Assembly: GCF_002949795.1 (NCBI RefSeq)
Contig: NZ_CP026692.1
Span: forward strand, 1,919,501-1,983,500
DNA from: Nostoc sp. 'Lobaria pulmonaria (5183) cyanobiont'
GTDB lineage: Bacteria; Cyanobacteriota; Cyanobacteriia; Cyanobacteriales; Nostocaceae
Length of the DNA stretch: 64,000 nt
Reading direction: 5' to 3'
Below the pieces are notes generated by a model. The model saw nothing but the letters and a program-made list of their open reading frames with translations. It did no database searches and was not told the DNA's origin. Both the position numbers and the translations under genes were made by a program. Every line of letters begins with the position of its first letter. Positions within the stretch are counted from its first letter, which is position 1. Below, piece after piece: positions 16,138-26,427 of this stretch.

Positions 16138-17885
16138 TAATTTCTTTGGCCAGAAAATGGTTGTGTTCCATCAGTCGGCGGCAAAGTCGGCGCTTCAGTA
16201 ATGGTCGGAATTGGCAAGGGTGTTTCTGTGGGAATTGGCAAAGGTGTTTCTGTCGGAATTGGCAAAGGTGTCTCTGTGGGAATTGGCAAAGGTGTCTCTG
16301 TGGGAATTGGCAAAGGTGTTTCTGTCGGAATTGGCAAGGGTGCTTCTGTCGATGTTGGTTTGACTGGTTTTTCTAATCCAACATTGAGGTTGTAATTGCT
16401 TTCAGCAACTCCTGAAAGCAGAGTTAACTCAATAGTATATCTACCAGTAACCAACAATGTGCCTTGATAAAATGTGACTTGTTGGGCAGTATTCTCGATT
16501 GGTTGTCCATTGGGACTTAAGACTGTTAGCAGAATGCTGCTTCCTGGGTCAATAAAGGTGTTTAATTTAGCACCTTCTCGCCCAAAAAAGCTGTACTGGA
16601 TGATTTGATTTGCTTTGAGAGTACCTTCAACCGTGGTTGGCTTAGACGCTGTAAGCTTGAGGCGCTTAGTAGATACAACAGGTCGATCGTTAGTAGGTGT
16701 GGGTGTGGGCGTCGGTGTTGGTGTGAATGTAGGCGTCGGTGTTGGTGTGAATGTAGTACCACCAGAAATTACTGGTGAAGGGAAATTTTGTGGAAGCGTC
16801 TCATCTGGTGTTTTCGACTGACTGCGGATGGAACTGACTAGTGCCCAAGAACCAAATCCTGCTACGATCACGACAGCAATGCCAATTGCGGCGATCGCTA
16901 ACGGATTATCCAAAATTGAGCTACTGGGACTTGATGGAATCACAGGAGCGGGTTTTTTGGGTGAAGCTGCTGGTGCTACTAAGTCGGGACGGCGACTAAC
17001 TGCCATTGTCTGCAAGTTAGACACATTTACATTAGGAAGACTAACTTCTTGTAAAGGTTGTAGTGCTTGAGATACACTAGCAGCACTTTGATAGCGATCG
17101 CTCGGTATATGATTCAACATTCGATTCAAAACCTGGGCAAATCGTGGGTTCACTTTTACCCACCGCTGCCAATTCCAAGTTAGTTGGTTTTGATCAAATA
17201 GATCCTTTGGTTCTTTACCAGTTAACAAAACAATCGCGCTTACCGCTAATGCATACAAATCACTACTAGGATAAGCTCCCCCTGTTTGCATTTGTTCGCT
17301 AGGAGAGTAGCCTAATTTTCCCACGGTGGTTTCTGGTAGCGGATTATCTGGCGATCGTAAACGTGTTGCCAGTTCCTTTACCACTCCAAAGTCAATTAAC
17401 ACAGGTTTAGCATCACTATCTCGCAAAATAATATTTTCTGGCGAGATATCTCGGTGAATAATTCCTCGACTGTGAATATGCTCTAAAACAGGCAACAACA
17501 TTTGTATCAGCTGCAATACTTCAGCCTCTGTGAAAGTTTTACCCACAGCTTGACGTTCAGCCAGTAGAGTTCGGTACGTCTGACCTGCAACGTAGTCCTC
17601 CACTAAAAATAAGCGTTGGTCTTGCTCAAATCTTTCCCGGAATTTCGGCACTTGTGGGTGTTCGATTTGATATAAAATGGCAGCTTCTCGGTGAAAAAGC
17701 TCTTGTGCCCTCTCCCAATCTAAAGCCGACCTTGCTGTTGAATTCAATTCCTTGATCGCGCAAAGTTCGTTAAAGCGCCTCTGGTCTTCTGCCAGATAGG
17801 TTCTACCAAATCCTCCTTGTCCGAGAATTTGAATTATGCGGTAACGGTTTTGCAAGACAGTGCCAACTGTAATCGGTGGTTGCAT
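16137..17885 (-). CDS. Ser/Thr protein kinase with extracytoplasmic Pro/Thr repeat tail
   Basis: The kinase domain occupies residues about 12-275: GQGGFGRTY, Lys in CAIKEL, HRDISPENI catalytic loop and LIDFG. A membrane helix (AIAAIGIAVVIVAGFGSWALV) follows, then a TPTPTFTPTP stalk, a beta-rich domain ending in VAESNYNLNVGLEK, and six tandem copies of PIPTETPL. The start was moved to the ATG at 17885, because the longer frame begins with TTG and adds 16 unlikely residues. It is a PknB-like signalling kinase whose outer part may sense or bind the envelope. It is coupled to bioD by a one-base overlap. Confidence 0.9.
   Translation of the reverse strand: MQPPITVGTVLQNRYRIIQILGQGGFGRTYLAEDQRRFNELCAIKELNSTARSALDWERAQELFHREAAILYQIEHPQVPKFRERFEQDQRLFLVEDYVAGQTYRTLLAERQAVGKTFTEAEVLQLIQMLLPVLEHIHSRGIIHRDISPENIILRDSDAKPVLIDFGVVKELATRLRSPDNPLPETTVGKLGYSPSEQMQTGGAYPSSDLYALAVSAIVLLTGKEPKDLFDQNQLTWNWQRWVKVNPRFAQVLNRMLNHIPSDRYQSAASVSQALQPLQEVSLPNVNVSNLQTMAVSRRPDLVAPAASPKKPAPVIPSSPSSSILDNPLAIAAIGIAVVIVAGFGSWALVSSIRSQSKTPDETLPQNFPSPVISGGTTFTPTPTPTFTPTPTPTPTPTNDRPVVSTKRLKLTASKPTTVEGTLKANQIIQYSFFGREGAKLNTFIDPGSSILLTVLSPNGQPIENTAQQVTFYQGTLLVTGRYTIELTLLSGVAESNYNLNVGLEKPVKPTSTEAPLPIPTETPLPIPTETPLPIPTETPLPIPTETPLPIPTETPLPIPTITEAPTLPPTDGTQPFSGQRN
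16197..16352. repeat. 24-bp tandem repeat coding PIPTETPL
   Basis: Six near-identical 24-base units (GGAATTGGCAAAGGTGTTTCTGT-like on the plus strand) encode PIPTETPL in the kinase tail. Differences are mostly silent third-position changes, which points to recent expansion. A shorter (TP)n tract occurs at about 16695-16755. Confidence 0.85.
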
Positions 17886-18880
17886 GATCGATTGATTGAG
17901 TGTAGTAGCAACTGAGGAGGAAGTCACCCACAAAGATTAAGTCCAAGAGGCGACGTACAGTTACCTGCGGCAATATTCTACTGTAAAATTCCAAAAATTC
18001 TGCCATTGGGCTATTTCCCAAATTTATTCGAGTGGCGATCGCCCCAACATCCAAAATTATCATCCGTTTGAGTCGCAGGACGGATGCGGTTATCCCTGCA
18101 CCCAAGTCGAGCGATCGCAACCACCCAAAAATCAGAGCATACCCAACAGTATTAATTTTATACCCTAAATAATACGGGTACTAACTAATTCAGCGGTGAT
18201 TGGTAGCTGACAGTTGACAGGATGTTCGTGGACAGATTCAATATCTAGGATATTTATTGATATTGAACAATTTTTCTATATTTAACTAAAAACTTTTCAG
18301 TAAAAATATTTACAACTGTTTACTTAAGTAGAATTCTTTATGTTAAGTAATGTTTTAAGATCAAAAAAAATCTCTTTATTTAATCTTTATTTAATCTTTA
18401 TTCAAACTTTATCTAAAAACTTGCTAGTGCGTAAATAAATTTTGTCTACAGCTAGCGTCTTCTAGGCTCTATAATTGTCGTTTTTGTCAATGCGTGGACG
18501 ATAGAGTAATAAAATACCATTAGTCTACTTAGGAAGAGGTGCTATACTGTGTGAGGACAAACTCTTTAATATCACTAAAGTTGTCAATCCTTTACTTTCA
18601 GCTATCAATGAGGTAATTAGAAGAACCTACCAGACCAAATAATGTTTAAGCGATTAGGGTTATTTACCTCAACCAAAAAATTGAACTATAGACCTAGTGG
18701 ATGGACTTGATGTCAGTTAAGCTATCAATAGCTTCTTTGCAAAGAAGACTAGATAATCAGCGAATAATAAATTTATGCAAAAATGTTTAAATTTTGTATG
18801 GAAGCTTCAACAAAGCTTACAGATGTTTTTTTAGGCTATTTCTTGGTTAAATCTATTAAATCTCTAATGATAATATTGCT
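17886..18880. other. Long AT-rich gap upstream of prs
   Basis: No credible gene was found in about 1 kb. The left 230 bases contain GGCGATCGCC and GAGCGATCGC HIP1 sites. The middle has direct repeats of TTTATTTAATC (about 18376-18400). The right part is AT-rich and includes the prs 5' region. A structured or small RNA cannot be excluded. Confidence 0.4.
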
Positions 18881-19897
18881 ATGAATGCACATAGAGGATC
18901 TGCTGTGCTCAGTTCTGCAACTTTCAAAGTGCAACCATCTGCAACAGGACTGAACGATAATCATCGCCTGCGGCTGTTTTCTGGCTCTGCCAATTTACAA
19001 CTGTCTCAAGAAGTTGCTCGTTATCTGGGCATGGACTTGGGGCCAATGATTCGCAAAAGATTTGCGGATGGAGAACTTTACGTTCAAATCCAAGAATCGA
19101 TTCGGGGTTGTGATGTCTATTTAATCCAGCCATGTTGTCAACCTGTAAACGATAATTTAATGGAATTATTGATTATGGTTGATGCTTGTCGTCGAGCTTC
19201 TGCGCGACAGGTGACGGCAGTAATTCCCTACTATGGCTATGCTCGTGCTGATCGCAAAACGGCAGGACGAGAGTCAATAACCGCCAAGCTAGTTGCTAAC
19301 TTGATCACCGAAGCAGGTGCCAATCGCGTTCTCGCAATGGATTTACACTCGGCTCAGATTCAAGGCTATTTCGATATACCCTTTGACCATGTTTACGGTT
19401 CACCAGTATTGCTAGATTATCTAGCCAGCAAACAACTGCCAGACGTGGTAGTTGTTTCTCCTGATGTTGGTGGTGTAGCGCGAGCTAGGGCATTTGCGAA
19501 AAAACTGAATGATGCTCCACTAGCGATTATTGACAAACGTCGTCAGGCACATAATGTTGCAGAAGTATTAAATGTCATCGGCGATGTTAAAGGCAAAACG
19601 GCAGTGTTGGTGGATGACATGATCGACACTGGAGGAACGATCGCGGAAGGGGCGCGATTACTGCGTGAAGAAGGAGCACGTCAAGTATATGCCTGTGCAA
19701 CTCATGCGGTGTTCTCTCCACCGGCGATGGAGCGGTTGTCCAGTGGCTTGTTTGAGGAAGTCATTGTCACCAATACCATTCCCATACCAGAAAACAATCG
19801 TTTTTCACAACTAGTGGTGCTGTCAGTAGCAAATCTTTTGGGAGAAACTATCTGGCGAATTCATGAAGATACTTCAGTCAGTAGTATGTTCCGCTAA
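18881..19897 (+). CDS. prs: Ribose-phosphate pyrophosphokinase (PRPP synthase)
   Basis: The 338-residue enzyme makes phosphoribosyl pyrophosphate from ribose 5-phosphate and ATP. Motifs are RKRFADGELYVQIQESIRG, YGYARADRKTAGRESI, MDLHSAQIQGYFDIP, SPDVGGVARAR and the PRPP loop VLVDDMIDTGGTI. It carries a short N-terminal extension (about 25 residues) usual in cyanobacterial forms. A terminator follows. Confidence 0.96.
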   Translation: MNAHRGSAVLSSATFKVQPSATGLNDNHRLRLFSGSANLQLSQEVARYLGMDLGPMIRKRFADGELYVQIQESIRGCDVYLIQPCCQPVNDNLMELLIMVDACRRASARQVTAVIPYYGYARADRKTAGRESITAKLVANLITEAGANRVLAMDLHSAQIQGYFDIPFDHVYGSPVLLDYLASKQLPDVVVVSPDVGGVARARAFAKKLNDAPLAIIDKRRQAHNVAEVLNVIGDVKGKTAVLVDDMIDTGGTIAEGARLLREEGARQVYACATHAVFSPPAMERLSSGLFEEVIVTNTIPIPENNRFSQLVVLSVANLLGETIWRIHEDTSVSSMFR

Positions 19898-19924
19898 ATA
19901 CATTCCCGTTACAGGGATAAATTA

Positions 19925-19967
19925 CCCACATTGACCCCTTGATCGGGTGCAGTGTGGGCTTTTGCTT
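19925..19967 (+). terminator. Intrinsic terminator after prs
   Basis: CCCACATTGACCCC pairs with GGGTGCAGTGTGGG around a short loop, and CTTTTGCTTTT follows. It starts 28 bases after the prs stop codon. Confidence 0.75.
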
Positions 19968-20124
19968 TTAGTTATTACGCCAACACTAACGGTCCCTTGT
20001 GGGCAAAAGCAGCCCTAATCGCTGCACAAGAGCTTTTTCATCTGCGGTAGTAAAATGGATGCAACACTGCCAAATTAGAATACTTTGATTCAGTTTGGAC
20101 AATTTGGGTAAAGAGGACAAAGGG

Positions 20125-20820
20125 ATGGTTGCAACTCCTAAAAAAGTGATTTCAGTTTTACCTTTGGAAAATGGCGATCGCTTATCTCGCTGCGAATTTG
20201 AGCGTCGTTATCAGGCAATGCCGCATCTAAGAAAAGCTGAACTGGTTGAGGGAGTTGTGTATATCATGGCATCGCCACTGAGAATTAAAAGTCATGGAGA
20301 ACCACATGGAGACCTGATCGGGTGGTTATGGAACTATAAAACTGCAACCCCTGGCGTTGTTTTGGGAATTGAACCCACAGTGCGTTTAGATCCAGATAAT
20401 GAACCACAGCCTGACGCGGTACTATTCATTCCGGGCAGACAGGCATTGATTAATGAGGATGATTATATCCAAGGCGCACCCGAACTGGTAATAGAAGTGG
20501 CAGCAAGCAGTGCAGCTATCGATTTACATGACAAAAAACGCACCTATCGACGGAATGGAGTACAGGAGTATATTGTCTGGCGAACATTAGATAATCAGTT
20601 GGATTGGTTTAGGCTGCAAGCGGACGAGTATGTTTCGCTACCAATTGATGACCAGGGAATTATTCGCAGTCAGGTGTTTCCGGGGTTGTGGTTGGTGGTG
20701 CCTGCCTTACTGTCAGGAGAAATGGCAACGGTATTATCTGTGTTACAAGCAGGTTTAGCCGCCACTGAACATCAAGAATTCATGCAAAAGTTGAATGAGA
20801 CTATCGAAAATGGGGAATAG
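20125..20820 (+). CDS. Uma2-family (DUF820) putative endonuclease
   Basis: The product (231 residues from the ATG at 20125) has the Uma2/restriction-endonuclease-like fold: ELVEGVVYIMASPL, EPTVRLDPDNEPQPDAVLFI and the catalytic core ELVIEVAASSAAIDLHDKKRTYRRNGVQEYIVW. The PD-(D/E)xK elements are Asp in QPDAVL, Glu in VIEVAAS and Lys in DKKRTY. Cyanobacteria carry dozens of these genes with unknown substrate. A frame starting with TTG at 20095 was rejected in favour of the ATG preceded by GAGGACAAAGGG. Confidence 0.85.
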   Translation: MVATPKKVISVLPLENGDRLSRCEFERRYQAMPHLRKAELVEGVVYIMASPLRIKSHGEPHGDLIGWLWNYKTATPGVVLGIEPTVRLDPDNEPQPDAVLFIPGRQALINEDDYIQGAPELVIEVAASSAAIDLHDKKRTYRRNGVQEYIVWRTLDNQLDWFRLQADEYVSLPIDDQGIIRSQVFPGLWLVVPALLSGEMATVLSVLQAGLAATEHQEFMQKLNETIENGE

Positions 20821-21032
20821 ATATATACTGAGTTTTTTTTAAAGAATGTAATAAGTATGGAAAAGCTCTCTAGGAAAAGGCTAATAAAAAAGATGACTAA
20901 AACAGAAAAGGATACAAGCCCCTAAATTAATTTATGGATAAGAAAAAAGATTTATTTCGAGATACGAAACACTAGAAATAATTTATCCTTATTTCAATCC
21001 CCTAAATTTATTTATGGGGATAATAATTTTGA

Positions 21033-21056
21033 ATTTTGAATTTTGAATTTTGAATT
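21033..21056. repeat. TTTTGAA heptad tract
   Basis: Four tandem GAATTTT-type heptads lie at the 3' end of the hybrid kinase gene. Just upstream are two related blocks, CCCCTAAATTAATTTATGG and CCCCTAAATTTATTTATGG (about 20921-20940 and 20999-21018). The gap 20821-21096 contains no gene. Confidence 0.65.
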
Positions 21057-21096
21057 CCCCGTTCGCGTAGCGTCTCGCAGAGAAGGGGTTGACTCC

Positions 21097-24000
21097 TTAC
21101 CGATACAGCCAAACCCGGAGTAGTGAAAGCAGTTGCTCAGTATCTACAGGTTTGGTGATGTAGTCAGAAGCTCCAGCTTCAATGCACTTTTCCTTATCAC
21201 CTGGCATGGCTTTGGCAGTTAAAGCAATGATTGGTAGTGAGCGAAACTGTTGTTGCTGGCGGATGGCGCGGGTGGTTTCGTAACCATCCATTTCCGGCAT
21301 CATGATATCCATCAAAACTATATTAATTTCAGGATTAGTTTGCAGCCTCTCTATGCCATCTTTGCCGTTTTCGGCAAATAGTACTTGCATTTGATAACTT
21401 TCTAAAAAGCTGGTTAGGGCAAAAATATTTCTGAGGTCATCATCTACAATCAAAATTTTCCGATTAGCCAGCACCGGGTCAGTTTGATGTAGTTGCTCTA
21501 GCATTTGACGCTTTGGTGTGGGCAAATTTGCTTGCACCCGATGCAAAAATAGGGCAGTTTCATCTAACAACCGCTCTGGCGATCGCACATTTTTAATAAT
21601 AATCGTCTCTGCAAGTCCCCGCAGCTGGGTTTCTTCCTGTCGGCTGAGTTCTTTACCGGTGTAAACAATTATCGGCAGTTTCAAAAGCTTGGGTTCAAGT
21701 TTTATCTGCTCAATTAGGGTAAACCCGCTCATATCAGGCAGACCGAGATCCAGTACCATACAATCAAAGTAATGCGATCGCAAAATCGAGAGGGCTTCTG
21801 CCCCCGTACCTACTGCTGTACTCTGGACATCGCCGTTACCAATCAGTTCGATAATACTTTGGGCTTGTACGGGGTCATCTTCTACAATTAGGAGATTTTT
21901 TACTTGACGCTCAATAAAACCTTTAATCTCAGTCAATACCTGAGTTAGCGCTTCTGGAGACACGGGTTTTTGTAAATAGGTAATCGCTCCTAGCTGTAAT
22001 CCCCGTTGTTGTCTTTCATCAACAGAAAGTATGTGTACTGGTATATGTCTGGTATCTGGTTTATGCTTCAGACGATCCAGCACCGTCCAACCATCCATCT
22101 CTGGCATGTGGATATCTAGCATAATCGCATTGGGTTTAAACTGTTCTGCTAGTGCTAAACCTTGTTTGCTCTGTAAAGCAACAATAGTTTTAAAGCCCTG
22201 CTGACGCGCCATATCTAGTAAGATGCGGGCGAACTTATCGTCATCCTCGATAATTAGCAGAATGCGATCGCCCGGTTGAATTATTTCCCGATCATCTGGA
22301 ATATCGTTGGGTAAGCTGGGAAGCACTTTCACTGATGGAGAGATGTCCACATTTGTGGGTCTGTTTTCCACCATTGACACTTCTTTTATGGTCGATGCTG
22401 TAGGGATAGAGGTGGTTGGCTCAAGAGGTGGTGTGGTGATATTTTGACCATTCTTTTCCTGTCGCCTGGGCAAGTAAAGCGTGAAGGTGCTTCCCTGGCC
22501 TGGTTGGCTGAGTAGTTCAATTCTCCCTCCCAACAGTTGAGCTAATTCACGGCTGATGGACAAACCTAATCCAGTCCCCCCGTACTTGCGGCTGGTAGTG
22601 CCATCTGCTTGCTGAAATGCCTCGAAAATAATCTTCTGCTTTTCGGCTGGAATGCCTATGCCCGTGTCGCTGACGGCAAAAGCGATCGTGGGCTTATCAA
22701 CTTGGGCTGCCTCATCTACCATGCTAATTTGTAACTTTATACCTCCCTGTTCTGTAAACTTAAAGGCATTAGATAGGAGATTTTTCAGTACTTGTTGCAG
22801 ACGTTTGGAGTCGTTATAAATTGTTGGGGGTAACTTCTCATCTAGTTGAATAGTAAAACTGAGTTCTTTATTGTGGGCAACTTGTCGGAAAGTCTGCTCT
22901 AGAGATATCACCAAATCTGCAAGAGCAATTTGCTCAATATCGAGCGACATAGTACCCGACTCAATTTTTGCCAAATCTAGAATGTCATTGATCAATTCCA
23001 GCAAATCAGTCCCAGCCGAGTAAATAGTCCGACTGTACTCTACCTGTTTGTCAGTCAAGTTGTTAAGAGAGTTATCCGCGAGCAGCCTTGCTAAAATTAA
23101 CAGGCTATTTAACGGTGTCCGCAGTTCGTGGGACATGTTCGCGAGAAATTCCGATTTATATTTGGAAGACAACGCCAGTTGTTCAGCTTTTTCTTCAAAA
23201 GACTGCCTCGCCCGCTCAACTTCCTGGTTCTTGCGGGCAACTTCTCGATTTTGAACTTCTAATAATTCTGCCTTTTCTTCTAGCTCCTCATTTAATTGTT
23301 GTAATTCCTCGTTAGACTGCTTGACAAGAAATTGTGATTCCTCTAGGTCTTGCGTCTGTTCTTCCAGGCGTTGATTGCTTTGCTGTAGTTCTTCTTGCTG
23401 GGTTTGCAGTTCCTCTGTTAAAGCAACAGACTCTTCAAGTAGTTGCTGAGTTTGCACTTGTGAGGCTATGTTATTTAAAAATACACCCAGATTTTCACTC
23501 AGTTGCTCTAGAAATGTCAGGTGTAACTGGTTAAAAGGCCCAAAAGAGGCAAGTTCAATTACAGCATTTACCTGCGCCTCAAATACTATGGGTAACACAA
23601 TAATATTTAGAGGTGGTGCTTCTCCCAAGCCGGAAGTGATACGAATATAGTCACTGGGAACTTCCGTGAGGAGGATTCTTTGTTTTTCTAGGGCGCATTG
23701 TCCTACTAATCCCTCACCCAAGCGAAACTGATTTGCTAGGTTTTTCCGCTCTTTGTAAGCATAACTACTCAACAACTTCAGGATCGGCTGGTCGTCTATA
23801 GAGTTCATCGCATAAAAAACGCCCTGTGATGCCCCAACCAGTGGTGCTAAATTTGACAAGATCGTTCGAGACACGTTTTCCAGATTTCGCTGCCCTTGGA
23901 GCATCTGGGTAAATTCAGCTAAGTTAGATTTTAGCCAGTTTTGCTCCTCATTTTTTTGAGTTGTGTTTCGCAAATTAACGATCATCTGGTTGAAGATGCG

Positions 24001-24738
24001 TGTCAACACACCAATTTCATCTTGGCGATCGCTATCTGGTAAACTGACCGATAAATAGCCATCCGCCACCTTTTGAGCCAAATCAGAAACTCGCTTCAGC
24101 GGTACTGAGATATGTCTGGTCAGGGCGAATCCGATCAAAGCTAAGAGCAATGAGAATAAGGGAATACTATAAACAATACTGGCAAGTGTTTGCCGAGCAG
24201 CTGCTTGTGCCTTTTCAGAGCGCTGTTTCAGCAGTGTATTCTCCTCATGTTCCATCGTCTGGATAACTTTGCGGATTTCACTCATTAGCTGCTTGCCCCG
24301 GTCTGTCAAAACGACCTTCACAGAAGCTTCAAAACCTTGGTTCTGGCGCAAATCGATAGTTTCTTTAAGCTCGTCCAACTTCTGAGTGATTAATGGCTGT
24401 AAAATATCCAGCTGCTGTTGCTGCTTGGGATTATCTGCTGTTAAATTCTGAAGAACCTTAAGTTTTTGATCCAGTACTTGAATGGCTGCATTATAAGGTT
24501 CTAAATAGCGCTGTTCTCCAGTAAGAACGTAACCGCGTTGCCCAGTCTCAGCATTTGTCAGTTGCAAGTTGAGGTCTTCAAGCTGACTTAACACCTTGTA
24601 AGTATGGGTTTCTTTGCTCGAAGTTTCAATTAGCTGATTGGTGCTTTGGTAGGAGATTAGACCAATGGTGGCCAGAGTTGCCAAACTCAAGGCAAAACTT
24701 GCTCCAATCTTGGTTCCAATCTTCAAACGGTTCAACAT
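21097..24738 (-). CDS. Hybrid histidine kinase: CHASE3-HAMP-GAF-HisKA/HATPase-three receivers
   Basis: The 1213-residue sensor has a membrane helix near residues 10-30, a periplasmic CHASE3-like region (LTNAETGQRGYVLTGEQRYLEPY), a second helix near 190-207, HAMP, a GAF domain (about 275-430) and a long Gln/Glu coiled coil (about 430-520). The kinase core follows: H-box FLANMSHELRTPLNS, NLLSNAFKFTEQG, DTGIGIP and GGTGLGLSIS. Three receivers follow: LIIEDDD/MLDIHMPEMDG, LIVEDDP/VLDLGLPDMSG and LIVDDDL/LMDIMMPEMDG, each with its Asp. No separate output gene is adjacent. The signal is unknown. Confidence 0.93.
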   Translation of the reverse strand: MLNRLKIGTKIGASFALSLATLATIGLISYQSTNQLIETSSKETHTYKVLSQLEDLNLQLTNAETGQRGYVLTGEQRYLEPYNAAIQVLDQKLKVLQNLTADNPKQQQQLDILQPLITQKLDELKETIDLRQNQGFEASVKVVLTDRGKQLMSEIRKVIQTMEHEENTLLKQRSEKAQAAARQTLASIVYSIPLFSLLLALIGFALTRHISVPLKRVSDLAQKVADGYLSVSLPDSDRQDEIGVLTRIFNQMIVNLRNTTQKNEEQNWLKSNLAEFTQMLQGQRNLENVSRTILSNLAPLVGASQGVFYAMNSIDDQPILKLLSSYAYKERKNLANQFRLGEGLVGQCALEKQRILLTEVPSDYIRITSGLGEAPPLNIIVLPIVFEAQVNAVIELASFGPFNQLHLTFLEQLSENLGVFLNNIASQVQTQQLLEESVALTEELQTQQEELQQSNQRLEEQTQDLEESQFLVKQSNEELQQLNEELEEKAELLEVQNREVARKNQEVERARQSFEEKAEQLALSSKYKSEFLANMSHELRTPLNSLLILARLLADNSLNNLTDKQVEYSRTIYSAGTDLLELINDILDLAKIESGTMSLDIEQIALADLVISLEQTFRQVAHNKELSFTIQLDEKLPPTIYNDSKRLQQVLKNLLSNAFKFTEQGGIKLQISMVDEAAQVDKPTIAFAVSDTGIGIPAEKQKIIFEAFQQADGTTSRKYGGTGLGLSISRELAQLLGGRIELLSQPGQGSTFTLYLPRRQEKNGQNITTPPLEPTTSIPTASTIKEVSMVENRPTNVDISPSVKVLPSLPNDIPDDREIIQPGDRILLIIEDDDKFARILLDMARQQGFKTIVALQSKQGLALAEQFKPNAIMLDIHMPEMDGWTVLDRLKHKPDTRHIPVHILSVDERQQRGLQLGAITYLQKPVSPEALTQVLTEIKGFIERQVKNLLIVEDDPVQAQSIIELIGNGDVQSTAVGTGAEALSILRSHYFDCMVLDLGLPDMSGFTLIEQIKLEPKLLKLPIIVYTGKELSRQEETQLRGLAETIIIKNVRSPERLLDETALFLHRVQANLPTPKRQMLEQLHQTDPVLANRKILIVDDDLRNIFALTSFLESYQMQVLFAENGKDGIERLQTNPEINIVLMDIMMPEMDGYETTRAIRQQQQFRSLPIIALTAKAMPGDKEKCIEAGASDYITKPVDTEQLLSLLRVWLYR

Positions 24739-25456
24739 TATTCCAAACAGGTATTCAAATTATTTCTGTTTTTAAGGCTATTTTGATTATGTTTTGGCTA
24801 TCCAAAATAAATTGGCCATATCATATTTAATTTAGTTTATATAGAATCTATCTAGTTTTTTGCACGCCAATTATCATTCTTTATCCTCATTTTTTACAAA
24901 TGTAAGGCTATTTTAATAATTATATATCTAAATCATAATATTTTTATCTAGCATTTTGACAATTTTCTTAACAACAAATTGTTCTGAGCATAACTTCTTT
25001 CAAAAGAAGCAACTACCTGATTTTGTAATTGAATCTTGCGATAGATAATTAAAGACTTGTGCTTAGATTATAAACTTAATATTACATTTCACTAAAAAAT
25101 GGTGTTTCTTAAAGTTCTATTGTAATGGTTAAATAACTTTGGCATTAATAAAAAGGTTGATAGTAAAATTAAACAGCCAGATATTAAAAATTAAATTCAT
25201 AAAAACACAATTTATATAAACACCAAATATAGTCGCTTTTGCTGTAGAATATGATATCTATGCCATTGTACATCAATATACACAGCAACCTTAACCTTAG
25301 TGATCGCAAGCGGTATAATTCCACAGGAAATGTAAGGTTTAAAAAGACAACTTATACCCATAAAAGTATATATCTATAGTACGAAAGTATTACTTAGACT
25401 ATAAATTATTAGGAATATGCACAATTATGGTGTGTCATAAAAGCTATTGATATTAA
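24739..25456. other. AT-rich gap, no gene seen
   Basis: About 720 bases of AT-rich DNA lie upstream of the hybrid kinase gene and downstream of the stress protein gene. No credible frame, hairpin terminator or RNA gene was recognised. It should contain the kinase promoter. Confidence 0.4.
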
Positions 25457-26368
25457 CTAGAAGTTGGTAATAACCTGGCGATCGCTTCTAGCCGCATCAA
25501 GTTCTGATTGGCTATAGATACTAAAATGTTGAATCTTGTTACTCTCTAAAATAGCTCTTGCACCTGCTACATAGATATCAGTACCTTTTAGTACTAACAA
25601 GTAATGCCCAAGGGTCAGATGATGCTCATAATCTCTGACTAGATCATCAGAAATTCCTAAATTAGTGTAGTTATATTGGGAACTGCTGATATTTGCCTCA
25701 ATAATATCACTTATTTCACTTGTGTTTTTAGCAACTACTGATATTTGACTCATCGGAAAGCCAGCGGTTTTCAGTTCAGTAAGCGCTCCTTCGGCGTCTT
25801 GACGCCGATAAAAAACACCAAGTGCGTGTCTATAGCGATTATTTGGGGTCGAGTATGGCTCATAAACCCCCCATTGTTGAATATCACGGCGATTAAAAAT
25901 CCTCTTGGCAAGACGAATTTCTATGTCTATACCGGTCACTATCACCAAATAGTAACCTTTACAGACAAGATCGCTATAACCCTGTGCTTGCTTTTCAGAA
26001 ATTCCTAAACTTAGGAACAAAGCAGGCAAACCACCTGCTAAGGTGGTAGCGATCGCAGTTACTTCCGATCCAGCTAAAATGACTGAGCCTATACCAGGAA
26101 TAACTAAGAGGGCTACACTAACTGATAATTCAGTAATACTCCCGAAAGCATCACTAGCAACGGCTCCAGCAGTATCTTTTGAGGATGTATTGCCAGTGTT
26201 TTCTATAATTTCAACACCAGCAATATCAGTTTTTTCTTCTGTATTCCGTGCAATAACAGAAACTTTGTTCATTGGAAAATTAGAAGCTTTTAGTTCCTGA
26301 AGTACCAATTGTGCATCGGAATACCCAGCGAAAACTCCTATAGTTCTTCGCTCTTTTTCTAATGTCAT
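25457..26368 (-). CDS. Duplicated general-stress (YflT/17M-like) protein with glycine-rich hydrophobic middle
   Basis: The 303-residue protein has two copies of a stress-protein domain: TIGVFAGYSDAQLVLQELKASNFPMNKVSVIARN at the N terminus and ALGVFYRRQDAEGALTELKTAGFPMSQISVVAKN from about residue 185. Between them is a hydrophobic Gly/Ala-rich stretch (LVIPGIGSVILAGSEVTAIATTLAGGLPAL), typical of the DUF1269/heat-induced YflT group. It probably associates with membranes. The neighbouring GlsB-like gene 59 bases upstream on the same strand also belongs to a stress family, and the two may be co-regulated. Confidence 0.75.
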   Translation of the reverse strand: MTLEKERRTIGVFAGYSDAQLVLQELKASNFPMNKVSVIARNTEEKTDIAGVEIIENTGNTSSKDTAGAVASDAFGSITELSVSVALLVIPGIGSVILAGSEVTAIATTLAGGLPALFLSLGISEKQAQGYSDLVCKGYYLVIVTGIDIEIRLAKRIFNRRDIQQWGVYEPYSTPNNRYRHALGVFYRRQDAEGALTELKTAGFPMSQISVVAKNTSEISDIIEANISSSQYNYTNLGISDDLVRDYEHHLTLGHYLLVLKGTDIYVAGARAILESNKIQHFSIYSQSELDAARSDRQVITNF

Positions 26369-26427
26369 TTTATCGGTTTATTGCAGTTAGAAGTGATTCC
26401 CAAGATTGTTACCTAAATTTGAGGCAA

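Noticed and set aside
17803..18120. Minus-strand frame upstream of the kinase
   Set aside because: It overlaps the kinase N terminus in another frame, has no recognisable motif, and its rest lies in HIP1-containing intergenic DNA.
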